64,000 nt of DNA from Ficedula albicollis. Taxonomy: Eukaryota > Chordata > Aves > Passeriformes > Muscicapidae. The notes under the pieces are model-generated. The model saw nothing but the letters and a program-made list of their open reading frames with translations. It searched no databases and was not told the DNA's origin. The position numbers and the translations under genes are program-made. Where the stretch lies: NCBI RefSeq assembly GCF_000247815.1, contig NW_004775925.1, forward strand, positions 719,805 through 783,804, read 5' to 3'. Below, in pieces: positions 1-15,880 of this stretch (the first letter of the stretch is position 1; the number at the start of each line of letters is the position of its first letter).

Positions 1-23
1 GGAGGGAGGCGGGGGCCGCACCA
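1..23. other. GC-rich left edge
   Basis: Short G/C-rich, CpG-containing stretch before the first poly-G run. It is too short to classify. Confidence 0.5.
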
Positions 24-845
<822 letters not shown>

Positions 846-1026
846 TTGTGCTGGCTCCTTTGCTCTGGAGCCCAGCTGGGCTCTGCCGCTGATTTGGGGT
901 GGTCCTGCTTGCCCAGAGAGACCCCGAGAATGAGGGAGCTTCTTGGGGAAGGGGAGCTCGGAGGGGAGCGCTGGGCAGGGGGAGGCACGTTCTGCACAGC
1001 GCCGGGCGCGCCCCGAGCATGGGAAA
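846..1026. other. Short unique GC-rich spacer
   Basis: GC-rich single-copy sequence between a CR1 fragment and the first minisatellite. No splice-flanked or conserved coding frame is recognisable. Confidence 0.5.
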
Positions 1027-1207
1027 TGCCGGGTTTGGGGCGGCTCAGTGCGGGGTTTGGGGTGGATGAGTGCCGGGTTTGGGGCGGATGAGTGCGGGGT
1101 TTGGGCCGGCTCAGTGCGGGGTTTGGGGTAGCTGAGTGCCGGGTTTGGGTTGGATGAGTGCGGGGCTTGGGGCAGATGAGTGCCGGGTTTGAGGGTTTGG
1201 GGTGGAT
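1027..1207 (+). repeat. 22-bp minisatellite, left part
   Basis: Degenerate tandem copies of a roughly 22-bp G-rich unit, GAGTGCGGGGTTTGGGGCGG plus AT, with variants such as GGTGGAT and GCTCAGT. Each unit has runs of three to four G, so the array could form G-quadruplexes. The same unit resumes after the following poly-G run, so the homopolymer interrupts one array. Confidence 0.9.
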
Positions 1208-1848
<641 letters not shown>

Positions 1849-2059
1849 GAATTCGGGCTCCAGCCCCAGCTCTGCCCCTGCCTTGTGCAGCCCCGGAGCC
1901 GCGTGTGCCTGCGAGCGCTCGGGGCCCCTGTGTGGGTTCCCTGTGTGGGTTTCCTCGCAGCCCGAGCCCAGCTGTGCTCAGGCTTTGTTCTTACCCAGAG
2001 CAGGGAGTTCGCACCCTGATTCCCCTTCCCCGAGGAGCTCTAAGGGCAGCCCTGCTCCC

Positions 2060-2440
<381 letters not shown>

Positions 2441-2541
2441 GGAGGAGAAGGTCCCGGTGTCACTGGAGGAGAAGGTGCCGGTGTCACTGGAGGAGAAAGT
2501 GCCGGTGTCGCTGGAGAAGGTGCTGGTGTCACTGCAGGCGG
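2441..2541 (+). repeat. 24-bp minisatellite (about 4 copies)
   Basis: Four imperfect copies of a 24-bp unit built on GGAGGAGAAGGTGCCGGTGT followed by CACT. It has diverged at the right end. The unit is a multiple of three, so the repeat encodes a periodic but meaningless peptide. Confidence 0.85.
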
Positions 2542-2725
2542 CGGTGCCGGAGCTCCCGGTGACTCCGTGACCGCTCTGCCCGGCACTAGATGTCAGCAGC
2601 AGCAGCTCTCCCGAGTCCCAAAGGTGGGGGGAGGCCAAATTCGACCCCCCAAGAGGCACCGTCCGTCCTCAGCCGGGGAATGCTTTGCTCCAGGGGCTTG
2701 GAGGGCAGTGGGACCCGGGCACGGC
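2542..2725. other. Unique spacer
   Basis: Single-copy GC-rich sequence between the 24-bp and 34-bp arrays. No gene is recognised. Confidence 0.5.
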
Positions 2726-3022
2726 CCGGGCTGGGCTGGCAGAGGGGCAGGAGCTGTGTGTGCCCTGCCCCAGGCTGGCAGAGGGGCAGGAGCTGTGTGT
2801 GCCCTGGGCTGGCAGAGGGGCAGGAGCTGTGTGTGCCCTGGGCTGGCAGAGGGGCAGGAGCTGTGTGTGCCCTGGGCTGGCAGAGGGGCAGGAGCTGTGT
2901 GTGCCCTGGGCTGGCAGAGGGGCAGGAGCTGTGTGTGCCCTGGGCTGGCAGAGGGGCAGGAGCTGTGTGTGCCCTGGGCTGGCAGAGGGGCAGGAGCTGT
3001 GTGTGCCCTGCCCTGGGCTCAG
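2726..3022 (+). repeat. 34-bp minisatellite (about 8 copies)
   Basis: Near-identical tandem copies of a 34-bp unit containing GGCTGGCAGAGGGGCAGGAG followed by CTGTGTGTGCCCTG. The first copy and the last are slightly longer because of a repeated TGCCC. The central copies look identical, suggesting recent expansion. Confidence 0.95.
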
Positions 3023-5105
3023 CCTCCCCCAAAGCTCAGCTTTTCCCTGAGGCTCTCACGGCCGGCTCTCTCAGGATCCGTGCTCCCAGCAGCTCGGCTG
3101 GGCTGGTTCATGGATTGACTGACTGGTGGCCTGACTGATTTTACAGAAAGTGGCTTAGGGAAAAGAGCAAATGGCCAGTCCTCCAATGTCGGCAGTGCCA
3201 TTGGGAAGAGGGGACAGGTGTTAAGGACACACTTGTCACCTCTGCTCCGAGCCAGAGCAAAGCCAGCAGCTGCTGTTCACCCTCTGCCCTCTGGTGCCGG
3301 GGTCTCGAGGGACCTTTTCTCGAGGGACCTGGGCTGGCATCTGACCCCTGCAGGCCCAGCAGCGTCCCAGCAGGGATGCAAGGATGCAGACATGCAGGGT
3401 GCAAGGCTGCACGGGGCAGGCAGCAGCCTGGCAGTTCCAGCTCCATCCCTGCTGCCTGGGCACCCTCTGGGCTGCAGTGTGAGTTCCTCGCTCTTGCTGT
3501 GTCCCCCTCTGGCATTTCTGGGACGATCCTGGCTGGAGGAGGCAGTTCTGGTGAGACTGGGGCTCCCCAGGTGGGACTGGGCAGTGTCCCCAGCTCCCAG
3601 CCTGGGGGACATCCCAGCTCCTGCTGGCATGGGCTCACAGGGTGGCCCAGAGCAGGCAGGTGCTGAACTGAACAGTGTTTTTGTTTTTCTGGAGTGCTTT
3701 TCAGCCAGATCAGCTCCCTGCCCCGTGTGCCCAGCAGCCACCTGCCAGGGCAGAATGGGAGCACAGCTCCACCCCTGAGGACAAGGCAGGTGGGATGGCT
3801 TTGGGGAAGTTCATGGCTGCTCCGGCGTCCCCTGGTGTTTTCTGGAATTCATTACTGGGAATCCCACTCACAGGACAGTGGTGAGGCGTTCAGGAAGGCT
3901 TTATGGAAAAGCAAGGCTCCAGGAAGCAGTGAGAGAGTTAAATATAGAGTGTAATTAATTTGACAGGGGCACTGGGCTGCACCTGTACCCAGCTCTCAGA
4001 GCACACATCAGTCCCTGCACAAACCAAACACCCTGTTGGGTGAGGATGGAGGGCTGGCACAGCTGGCACAGCTGGGTTTGCTCTGCTCCCTTGGGAGAGG
4101 GCTCAGGTCTGGTCCCTGTGCTGGGACCCCCAGGTGGCACCAGGGCCGATTCCCGCTGCAGCTTTTCCTGCCCTGCTTCTTTGCATCATTCCTGGCACAG
4201 GTTGTAATTAATCACGAGATCCTCTAGGGCATTTTCACCTGGTTTGGGGGCTCAGATCCCAGGGGAAAAGCAAAAAAAAAAAAATCTCTTGAGAAAAGCA
4301 TGTGTGTGTGAGCGAGGGAAACTCTCCTTAACTGAGTGGCTTTGTCACTTGTGGCAGCAGCAATCCATTATTTGCATCAACAGCCATGTGATATTTACGT
4401 CTGTCCGTGCTGGTGCAGAGCAGAAATAAAACTTCTCCCTCAACAGGCTGCCCTCAAACGCTGTGCAGATTCCTCTGCAAGGATCTCACCACACCCAGAA
4501 AATATTTTTTCCAGAGCTCTGGAGCCTTAAATAGTAATTATTGCTGGGTAAAAATTAGTACTACTTAAGGCTAATAATCAGTATGAATTCCTGTGAATAG
4601 CATTTTATTTTGCTTTTGGAGACAGAAATGTCTTCCCCGCTCTCCTGGCAATTTTCACAGATGATTTCTATTGTGCCTGAAATTCCCTTCATCATTTTCA
4701 CACAAGACTTGTTCATTTTTATAACTTTCCACTTGGTCATTTTAAAACACGACTTCTAATGTCTCTAAAGTTTGCCACCTTTTGATAAAAATACCTTGCT
4801 ACCAAGATATTCATGACTTATTTTTCCCTCTAGTGGACTTTATATTCCTTTTGCTTCCTTAAAAAGTATATAAATGACCTCTTTCTTCTCAACCCAAAAG
4901 TGAGAGAGGACAAATTGAAAGGTAGTTCTCCTGCTAGAAGATTTTTTTTCAGAAGAACACTTTTCATTGAAAAAATAAAAAAGGAACAAAACTATGAAAA
5001 GCTTGTTCCTGTCAATCTTCAGTTCAGTGCAGCTCCCCCGTTTTAAAAGCATCTGTCAAAATGCCCTGTGGTAACTTGTGGCAGTGACCTGCACGCCTGG
5101 ATGGG
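3023..5105. other. Unique noncoding sequence
   Basis: GC-rich up to about 4200, then AT-rich with an A homopolymer near 4274. The 4500-4620 stretch is AT-rich with several TAAT and AATTA cores and may be a conserved noncoding block, but this cannot be tested here. No exon with a recognisable product was found on either strand. Confidence 0.5.
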
Positions 5106-5141
5106 AGGGGGGAGGAGGAGGAGGAGGAGGAGGAGGAGGGC
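5106..5141 (+). repeat. (GGA)n microsatellite
   Basis: About ten uninterrupted GGA/GAG triplets in a purine-only stretch. Confidence 0.9.
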
Positions 5142-5226
5142 TGCCTTCATCCCTCAGCTGGGGCTGTGTGGATCCCTGGGAGAGCTGAGTGGAACCTGGT
5201 GCTTGAGAGGTGACTGCAGAGTGGAT

Positions 5227-5410
5227 GGGAGGTGGAACCATGGGTGGGTGGTTTCTCCTGCAGGTGGAACCATGGGTGGGTGATTGATTCCTCCTGCAGG
5301 TGGAACCATGGCTGGGGGTTGGTTTCCCCTGCAGGTGGAACCATGGCTGGGTGATTGATTCCTCCTGCAGGTGGAATCATGGCTGGGTGATTGATTTCTC
5401 CTGCAGGTGG
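5227..5410 (+). repeat. 36-bp minisatellite (about 5 copies)
   Basis: Five copies of a 36-bp unit containing CTGCAGGTGGAACCATGGCT followed by GGGTGATTGATTCCTC. Copies differ by a few substitutions and small indels, so the array looks older than the homogeneous ones downstream. Confidence 0.9.
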
Positions 5411-7246
5411 GAAGGGAGGAGATCCAAGTTTGGTGTCTGGGCAGGGGGAGCACCCAGCAGGGGCTGTAGGGATGGAGGACAAGGACCCAGGGCTGTCTCA
5501 CAGGGCAGGAAGGGTTTCCACCATCTATCCTGGGCAGGGAGACCCTGGGAGTGCCACAAGGAGGAAAGATGAGTCTGCACAAGGTCCCAGGAGATTTAAA
5601 TCAGTGAGTCATGCAGGAGCTGGGGCTGACAGCAGCGCTGCCACAGCTGGCTCTGGATGAGCTGGGGGTGCTGAGAGAGGTTCTTGCTCTCATGGACACT
5701 CCAGGCATGTCCCTGATCTGCCACCGAGCTGGTGCTTGTGGACACTCCAGGCATGTCCCTGGTCCTGCCAGATGCAGTCAGCACCTGCTGGTGCTGCCCC
5801 AGCTCTGGGGACACTGGGGCTGGGGCTGGATGAGCAGCCTGCTCCAGTGGGAGATGTCTCTGCTCTTGAGGAGTTCTTTCCACTGAAACCTGGCACTGGG
5901 ATTTTTGATTCAATGAGCTTTAGAGGGTCCCCTCCTACCCCAGCAGTTCTGTGACTCTCTGGTGGGTGCTGCCCCAGCTGCAGATGTGCCTGGGGCCCTC
6001 CAGCCCCTCTCAATGACACATCCTTCCCTGCCCCTGGGACAGGATCTGTGCTCCCCACGCCCTGCTGTGTCCTCAGAGCCTCTGTCCCCCCAGCAGGAGC
6101 TGCACTGGGTTAACTGCTGCAGGTGGCTTGGAGGGATGGGTGGCCCCCAGAGAGATGGAATAAACCTCACTGCCCACTGCCTCAGTGTCCTCACGGGGGA
6201 AAAAGATTTCCCTGTATCCTGGTGTATTAGATAAATATTCTCCAGCTCAAAACTGCTCTGGCCACATCCTGTCACTCTCAAGTCTCATCTCTCTCCACCT
6301 CCCTTCATGTGAGCCCATCTCCTTCCTCCGCAGGTGTCCCCTCCAAGCACAGGAGGCTCAGGGGGACCTTGTGGTGTCAGGGGACAGCCGGGGGGATTCG
6401 GGATGTGGGAACAGGGAACAGGGACAGGAGGAGAGGGAACGGCCCCAGGGTGGAAACTGGGGAATCTCAGGGTGGAATCTCAGCCTGGAAAGAGCTGTCC
6501 TGCCCTGTCACAGCTGCCCAAGGCGATGGTGCAGTCCCCATCCCTGGGGGATTTCAGAGCTCTGTGGATGTGACCCTTGGGGACATGGCAGTGCTTGCCT
6601 GGGCTGTGCTGGGGATGGTTGGACTCTATGCTTTTCTCCAATTTAGAGGGCTTTTCCAATTTAAATTATTCTCTGACTCTGTTTTTGTCTTTCCGTGCAA
6701 ATCCATCTGGAAAGCAGTTTGCATGAAAGATGCAGTGAGAGCAGTTGTGGTTTGATTTATGGAATCCAAGAGAACAGGCAGTGTGATACCTGCCCCCCGG
6801 GTGCTCTGGCAGAGTTCCTGCAGCCCTGCTCTCCCTCCCTGCTGCTGACATGGCTGGGGCTGCTTTGGCACCAGTGCAGGCAGCTGCTTTGGAGGGGGGA
6901 GGAATGGGACAGACTTTTTGGTGCTTCTCCCAAAAGGAGGCTCGAATTGCTCATCTTTCAAACAGCTCCAAGTTTGGCCAGGTCCCTGTTACCCCCAGGA
7001 GACGGCAGTGCACTTTGGGCTGGGAGTTCAAACAGCCCCAGGTGCTAACGGGCTGGGAGTCAGGGCTTGAGAAACAGCTGGCATTTCCCTCCTCACCTCC
7101 TCTGCTGGTGCAGTGAAAAACAAGGCCAAGCACAGACCTGGGGTTAGAACTCACCTGCAGCTGCTCTGGGGCTCAGCTCTCCTCTGCCCCAGGGACCTGA
7201 GCCCCGACGGCTGCAAGGGAGGAATGGGAATGTCCGTGGGGAGAGT
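5411..7246. other. Unique noncoding sequence
   Basis: Mostly single-copy GC-rich DNA. A short direct repeat, GGACACTCCAGGCATGTCCC, occurs twice near 5693 and 5738. No coding exon with conserved features was recognised. Confidence 0.5.
5895..5960 (+). mobile_element. Possible CR1 3'-end fragment
   Basis: TGAGCTTTAGAGGGTCCCCT, then CCTACCCCAGCAGTTCTGTG, resembles the terminal CR1 segment in sense orientation. It is short and diverged. Confidence 0.4.
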
Positions 7247-7375
7247 TCAGAGCAGGACAGGGCAGTCAGCCCCAGGGAGCAGCAGGAGCAGCTCAGGGAG
7301 TGCCCACGGGGGGAGTTCAGCCCCAGGGAGCAGCAGGAGCAGCTCAGGGGTGTCCCTGGGTGCTCTGCAGCCCCA
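7247..7375 (+). repeat. Short duplicated GC-rich unit
   Basis: The block CCCAGGGAGCAGCAGGAGCA with GCTCAGGG occurs at least twice in tandem. It is an imperfect low-copy minisatellite. Confidence 0.7.
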
Positions 7376-7529
7376 GAGCTGAGCTGGACCCAGCAAAGGC
7401 TCAGGACCTGAGAGAGCTCCAGGATGCCTCAAGAGGTGCTGAATTGACCTCAAATCTTTGCAAAATAATCAGGCTTTCCGCAAGCTTTGCATCAAGTGAG
7501 GGTGGCTGGTGCCTCCTGGGAAATCCCAT

Positions 7530-8180
<651 letters not shown>

Positions 8181-8814
8181 AGGGCAGCCACAGCTGCTGG
8201 GGAGGCAGCCTGCCCTTGGAACCTGGTGGGAATTACTGTCTGGGGCAAACACAGCCTGGCCACCCCTCTGCAGAGCTCAGGTGGTCCTGGCCGTGAGGAT
8301 TTTACAGAAACACTCAAATCAATCTTAAAGGGGTTTGAACTTCTCAATTCATCTTCTTTCACTGTTGCAGCCTTTATTGAACTCCTTGTTTTATTTTTTC
8401 CTCCTGCTGCTCTAGTTGGATCTCCCAGAGGCATCACCTCCACCTGGTTGGGATTCAATGTCTTTCTGTCCCTTGCTCAGCCTGTGGGAGGTGTCCTGCC
8501 CGAGGCAGGGCTGGGGTGGGATGAGCTTTGGGGTTCCCTCCAGACCAGACCACTGCAGGGCTCCATGCCTGTGTGCTCTGCATCCCCCCTCCTGTGGCTG
8601 GGGTCTGCACTCCAGCCCCACAGTGCTGGCTGGAGATGCAGCGGTTTGTCCTGCAGCCAGCCCAGCCCTTCCTCAGAGCTGCTCCAGTGAGAAAATCCAG
8701 GAGGAAGCTCACAGCTCCTCAGTCACCTCTGTCTGACTTTGGGCAAACAACTTTGGTACCAGGCTGGCTCTTTGTGCTGGAGCTGGAGCTTCCCTTCATG
8801 GGCAGAGCCATCAT
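8181..8814. other. Unique noncoding sequence
   Basis: Single-copy GC-moderate DNA with a pyrimidine-rich patch near 8380-8405. No gene is recognised. Confidence 0.5.
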
Positions 8815-9236
8815 CCCAGATACCCTGGGATACCCTGGGATATTCTGGGATACACTGGGATACCCTGGGATACACTGGGATAACCTGGGATATCCTGGGA
8901 TATTCTGGGATACTCTGGGACACAGTGGGATAGACTGGGATACCCCTGGGATATCCTGGGATATTCTGGGATCCCTTGAATACCCTGGGATCCCCCTGGC
9001 ATCCCTCTGGGATACCCTGGAATACCCTGGGATACTCTGAGATACACTGGGATACCATGGGATACTCTGGGAACCCTGGAATACACTGGGATACCCTGGG
9101 ATACACTGGGGTCCCTGGAATACCCTGGCATATTCCCCTTTCTGAAATACCCTGGAATCCCTGGCATACCCTGGGATACACTGGGATATTCCCCTTCCTG
9201 GAATACCCTGGCATACCCTGGCATATTCCCCTTCCT
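8815..9236 (+). repeat. About 10-bp CTGGGATA-type minisatellite
   Basis: Roughly forty degenerate copies of a 10-bp unit of the form CCTGGGATAC, with ATTCTGGGAT and ACACTGGGAT variants, broken twice by CCCCTT-containing units. The ATTCTGGGAT variant resembles the CR1 tail motif, so an origin from a CR1 terminus is possible but unproven. Confidence 0.9.
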
Positions 9237-11062
9237 GGCTCAGGGCAGGCAGCGTTCTGCAGAGCTGTTCCCTGGGTGTTTGGCCCCTCAGGAGCCTCAG
9301 GCTGTAGGTGCCAGGAGCCCCTGGAACCTTCTGGCACAGGCTGCAGGTGGGGATTGGTGCTGGCTGGGGGGAGGAGAGCAGGGCTGCACTCTGAGTTTCC
9401 AGCCAGGGCCTGGCAGGAGCCAGGGGCATTGCCCTGGCCAGGCTGAGAGTCTGAGGGGTGCTGTGCCTGCTGGGCAGCTCACTCCTCACGAGGTGAGCTG
9501 ATCTGGCGCCAGCTACTGCAGTCTCACCGTGCATTTTCCTCCCTTCCAAGACACTTGTTTTGTTCCTTCCCCTTGGAAGGAGAGCACGGCCCAGGGAGGG
9601 ACACAGTGCTCGCCTGGGGCTGCTGTCACAGCCTGTCACCCTGGGGAGAGCAGAGCTTTCCTCCCCGTGCAGGGAAGGTGCTCAGGGGTCCTGGTGCTCC
9701 GGGAAACCTCCAGGGTGACGGGGCAGAGGAGTCTGAGGGAGCTGCAGGCATTAGGAACCTGGTACCTTCAGAACAGACAGTGCTGTGCCCCCGACACCTC
9801 ATCCCCAGCGCCCCAAACTCGGAGCTTGCACCTTTTGTCTGCAGCCTGGCAGGGAGTCCCTGCAGGAGAAACTGAAATCACCGGGCTCTGCGACCTCAGA
9901 GGAGCTTTCTAAAAGAGTCTATGGTGCTGTTAATGAAAGCTTTGCTTTCAAACGACTTGAAGGAAGGGGGAAGAGCCAGATTCCCCTTGGGGGCTGGTGG
10001 GATCACTGGGGGAGGTGTCAGGCTTTGGGGGATTAGCAAACCTTGAACCCAAAGTGCTGCCCCGTGGAGCTGCTCAAAGGTGCTCAACTGCCCCATTCCC
10101 TGAGAACATGCTGATTTTCTCTCTCCAGTCAGAAATCTTGTCCCCTGTTTGTGATCCCTTGGAAGGTTGAGATGAGAAGTCTCCTGCAGGACTGAGCTTT
10201 AGAGGCTCTGCTGCTCTTTTGGGAACTTGGCTAAACCTGCACCCCAGAGTTCTCTGTCAGGCCCAGCAGTCCTGGGAACAGTGGGGAAGGTTCTGAGCAG
10301 GTTCTGCTCTGCAGGTGGGAGGTGGAAGGCGCTGCTGAGGCATCAGAAGGTGCAGCTGGAGCTCCCTGGTGAGGGAATTCAGGAGCTGTGGAGCTGTGAG
10401 AGCCACTCTGGAGCCAGGACACCCTGGGCTTGGATGTCCGTCCCTCTGCAGAAGGGGTGGGACAGCTCTGCCAGCCTGGGTGGGGACACACAGCAGTGTC
10501 AGAGCTACCACCCTCCTGGGACCAACACAAGGAGATTTCTCTCCCTCCCCTGGTGCTGCTTCGTTCTCCTCCCGACAGAGCGGCCAGGGCAGCCCTTGGT
10601 GCCTGCTGGGAAACCTGGCTGTAATTAAGTACCTGACTCCAGGGGTCCAGAGCTCTAATTGAGTTCATTAGATGCTATTGCATTACCAGTAAGTTTTGAT
10701 CATAATGGAAGGGCTGGAGCAAAAAACAAACAGGAATTAAAAACCCAATATCAAGAAGAAATCCAGCAAATTCTGCCAGAAGTGTTTAATCTGCAGCTTG
10801 AGTCCATCCCACGGGATGAGGAATGGCAGCATCTGTTTTGGATTATGGTGCAAATTCACTGCGTCCAGGTGTAAAATAAGGATATTTTTAAAGTAAGGAA
10901 ATTCTAGTGAGGAAGAGCCAGGAGACAGCTCTGTGTTTGTGTTTGCGGGGAGCAGCAAACCATGAGCTGGGATCAGGAATAATGAGACTTCCAGCAGCAC
11001 CAGCCTGACACACAGGCCACTGAGCCCTTCCCTAGTGCTCAGGCAGGAGCCAGAGTCAGGGG
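9237..11062. other. Unique noncoding sequence
   Basis: GC-rich to about 10,620, then an AT-richer block at 10,660-10,910. No repeat array and no exon with a recognisable protein product was seen. Confidence 0.5.
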
Positions 11063-11192
11063 ATGTCTGTGAAAACCTTCCCCAGCCCGAGTGAGGGGAT
11101 CAGGGATCCTAAAAACCTTGCCCACTGTGAGCACGGGATCAGGGATCCTGAAAACCTTCCCCACCCTGAGCACAGGGATCAGGGGTCCTGCC
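11063..11192 (+). repeat. About 39-bp minisatellite (3 copies)
   Basis: Three imperfect copies of a roughly 39-bp unit sharing GGGATCAGGGATCCTGAAAA and CCTTCCCCA. The copies have diverged. Confidence 0.8.
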
Positions 11193-12425
11193 TCACTCTG
11201 GGATTTGGGCTGGGCTCTCTGAGGGTGCCCCAAGGGGGAGCAGCCCTGCAGATGGAAGTGGAAAAGCCTCTGATAGGAGAGCAAGCTGGAAAACAGGAGC
11301 TCATTTCCCAGGAAAATATTGGGCTTTTGGTACAGTTTGACTTTCGAACAACAAGGACAGATCAGGAACCGTAAAATTTGAAATAAAAGATAGCAAGGAA
11401 AATAAAATGTTTATTAAGTATAATTCCAGGGGAAGAAAAAATGAGGGCTAAAATGAAGCCGCAGATGTTTCTATTCTGTTTTATGTTTTTATTAAGAAAA
11501 CAGACAATGGTCGTCCTGGAGGGACCTGGCACAGGGACAGGAATGGAATTTGTCTCTCAGGCAGGGATGGTCCCAGCAGGCTGCAGGAATGGGTTTCACC
11601 AGTGGGCTCCATCCCACCTGGTGTTCAGCTGGTGGTCTGAGCTGCTCCTCTCGGCTGAGGGCAGAGTGCAGCCCTGCAGGGACACTGGCCTCTGCTGCTC
11701 CCTCCAAGGGCCACAGCCAGTCCTGGTGACACTTCAGCTCTTCCCTTGGTCAGTGACATGAACCCAGCCTAAGCCACCAAGTTCTCCTGTCCCCCGAGGA
11801 AGCAGCTGGTGCTGGAGGGAGGAGTCAAGGACTCATCATTTCAATCAATAAAAAATGAAAGATAAAGAAAATGAGATTAAAACATCATTATTTAGTGTTT
11901 TGTTTTTCTATTTGCAAAGCCCAGATTTTCCCAGGGAACATATTTTTCCATGGTTAAAAGAGAAAGAAAGAAAAAAAAAGAAAATGAGAAATTTCTGTTT
12001 CACAGACCTGATGGGCTCTAGTCCCAAAGGTGGTTGGAATTATGTGGAGTTGGTGACTCTTGTGGCGGTAACAGAGGCCACCCAGAGTCCAGGAGCTTTT
12101 GGAGCTGTGGGAATTTACTTGTCCCAGCTGTTAAAGTCCTTGAAGAGCTTTTGGCCATGGCAGCAAGTCCTGTCCTGGGCACTGGCCACGAGCAAGGACC
12201 ATTCGCAGTGGGTGTGCAAGGGCCTGCTCTGCTCTGCCATGCAGGGGAGGAGCCTTGGGCAGCCTGAGGGGCACTTCTGGGTCATTGGGACCTGAGTTCC
12301 TTTGGAACCTTGGGTTCCTCAGTGAATTGAGCCAGGCAGGCACTGGGACCCTTCCCACCCAGGCACTGCCCCTTCCTCAGGCAGCTCCCAGCTGGACAAA
12401 CCTGCTCATTTTAATCTCCTTCAGC
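11193..12425. other. Unique noncoding sequence
   Basis: Single-copy DNA with AT-rich patches at 11,370-11,500 and 11,840-12,000, including an A/G-rich run near 11,957-11,990. No gene is recognised. Confidence 0.5.
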
Positions 12426-14083
<1,658 letters not shown>

Positions 14084-15005
14084 ACCCCTTCTGCAGCTCC
14101 AGCTCAGGAGGCAGAGCACTGGCAGTGACAGGAGATAATGTAAAACAGGTGATGGCGCTGCCGCTGAGTGGGGAGCAGGTGAAGCTGCTCAGGGCGTGGA
14201 GGGGTGAGCGGAGCCAGGGCCAGGGCCAGCAGAGCAGAGCAGAGCAGAGCCTGGGCCAGGGCCAGCAGAACTCCCTGCAGAGCCTGCCCTGCCCTCCCCA
14301 GCAGGCAAAGCCTTTCTTTCTTCCTTGCCATTGCAGTGAGGTGGCCTCAAAGAGCATGAGAAGGCACAGAGAGATGCCTGGGGGTGCTTGCTTTATCCAG
14401 TGCTGAAGAGGGAAGAAAGACACAGGAGAGAACATGATCACACTCTATAAATACCTTCAAGGTAACAGGGCCAGGGAGAGAGGAGGATTAGTCACACTTC
14501 TGAGACTGGGAGGGGAGGAGAGAGAGCAACAGCTGAAGCAGTGAAGGAAGAGGTTTTGAGTATTAGGAGTGAAATGTTTAGGCTGTTTTTTCTTTCTGAT
14601 TTATAATGGCAAAAGAAATTTCGGGATCTCAGTTTGAGTTATCCTTGAGGCTTGATGAAATTTTTTCAGGAGAGTTGTGAGTCACAGGCATGAGGAGTAA
14701 GCAGTGCATTGTTGTGTAGGAGCTGCAGGTCCTGGGGGCATCCAGGAGGCAAACAAGGGGCCAGGGTGGCCTTTGGGACAGCCACAGTGTCACCAGGCAC
14801 AGGGCCACCCTGCTGCCTGCAGCGCTTGGAGTGAGGCCTGGCCACAGCTCTTTGCCTTTGCCAGAGTACATCCCAAATTCCTGCTGGAGGTCAGTGGGCT
14901 GGTGGTGCTGTTGGCCTGGTCAGTGGCCATGGGCTGGTGGAGCTGGCAGGGGCTCAGTGATGGACCCTGAGCTCTGCCCATGCTTCTGTGGTGATGGGCT
15001 GGTTC
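14084..15005. other. Unique noncoding sequence
   Basis: Single-copy sequence with small CAGAGCAGAG-type repeats near 14,215-14,275. No coding exon is recognised. Confidence 0.5.
14420..14600 (+). mobile_element. Possible old CR1-related remnant
   Basis: CATGATCACACTCTATAAAT, followed by a GGCCAGGGAGAGAGGAG tract and ATTAGGAGTGAAATG, resembles the segment upstream of the 3' end in CR1-type LINEs. The match is by eye and diverged. Confidence 0.35.
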
Positions 15006-15880
15006 CTGTGCTCTGGGACAGTGCTGGCACCTCCCTGTGCCACCCTGTGCCACCCTGTGCTCTGGGACAGTGCTGGTACCCCCCTGTGCCACCCTGTGCC
15101 ACCCTGTGCTCTGGGACAGTGCTGGTACCCCCCTGTGCCACCCTGTGCCACCCTGTGCTCTGGGACAGTGCTGGTACCCCCCTGTGCCACCCTGTGCCAC
15201 CCTGTGCTCTGGGACAGTGCTGGTACCCCCCTGTGCCACCCTGTGCCACCCTGTGCTCTGGGACAGTGCTGGTACCCCCCTGTGCCACCCTGTGCCACCC
15301 TGTGCTCTGGGACAGTGCTGGTACCCCCCTGTGCCACCCTGTGCCACCCTGTGCTCTGGGACAGTGCTGGTACCCCCCTGTGCCACCCTGTGCCACCCTG
15401 TGCTCTGGGACAGTGCTGGTACCCCCCTGTGCCACCCTGTGCCACCCTGTGCTCTGGGACAGTGCTGGTACCCCCCTGTGCCACCCTGTGCCACCCTGTG
15501 CTCTGGGACAGTGCTGGTACCCCCCTGTGCCACCCTGTGCCACCCTGTGCTCTGGGACAGTGCTGGTACCCCCCTGTGCCACCCTGTGCCACCCTGTGCT
15601 CTGGGACAGTGCTGGTACCCCCCTGTGCCACCCTGTGCCACCCTGTGCTCTGGGACAGTGCTGGTACCCCCCTGTGCCACCCTGTGCCACCCTGTGCTCT
15701 GGGACAGTGCTGGTACCCCCCTGTGCCACCCTGTGCCACCCTGTGCTCTGGGACAGTGCTGGTACCCCCCTGTGCCACCCTGTGCCACCCTGTGCTCTGG
15801 GACAGTGCTGGTACCCCCCTGTGCCACCCTGTGCCACCCTGTGCTCTGGGACAGTGCTGGTACCCCCCTGTGCCACCTCC
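15006..15880 (+). repeat. 49-bp minisatellite (about 18 copies)
   Basis: The phrase CTCTGGGACAGTGCTGG recurs every 49 bp from about 15,011 to 15,844. Each unit carries TGTGCCACCC twice, then TGTGCTCTGGGACAGTGCTG and GTACCCCCC. Apart from the first copy the units look identical. The unit is not a multiple of three, yet all six frames stay open for long stretches because it lacks stop codons, which creates spurious long frames. Confidence 0.97.
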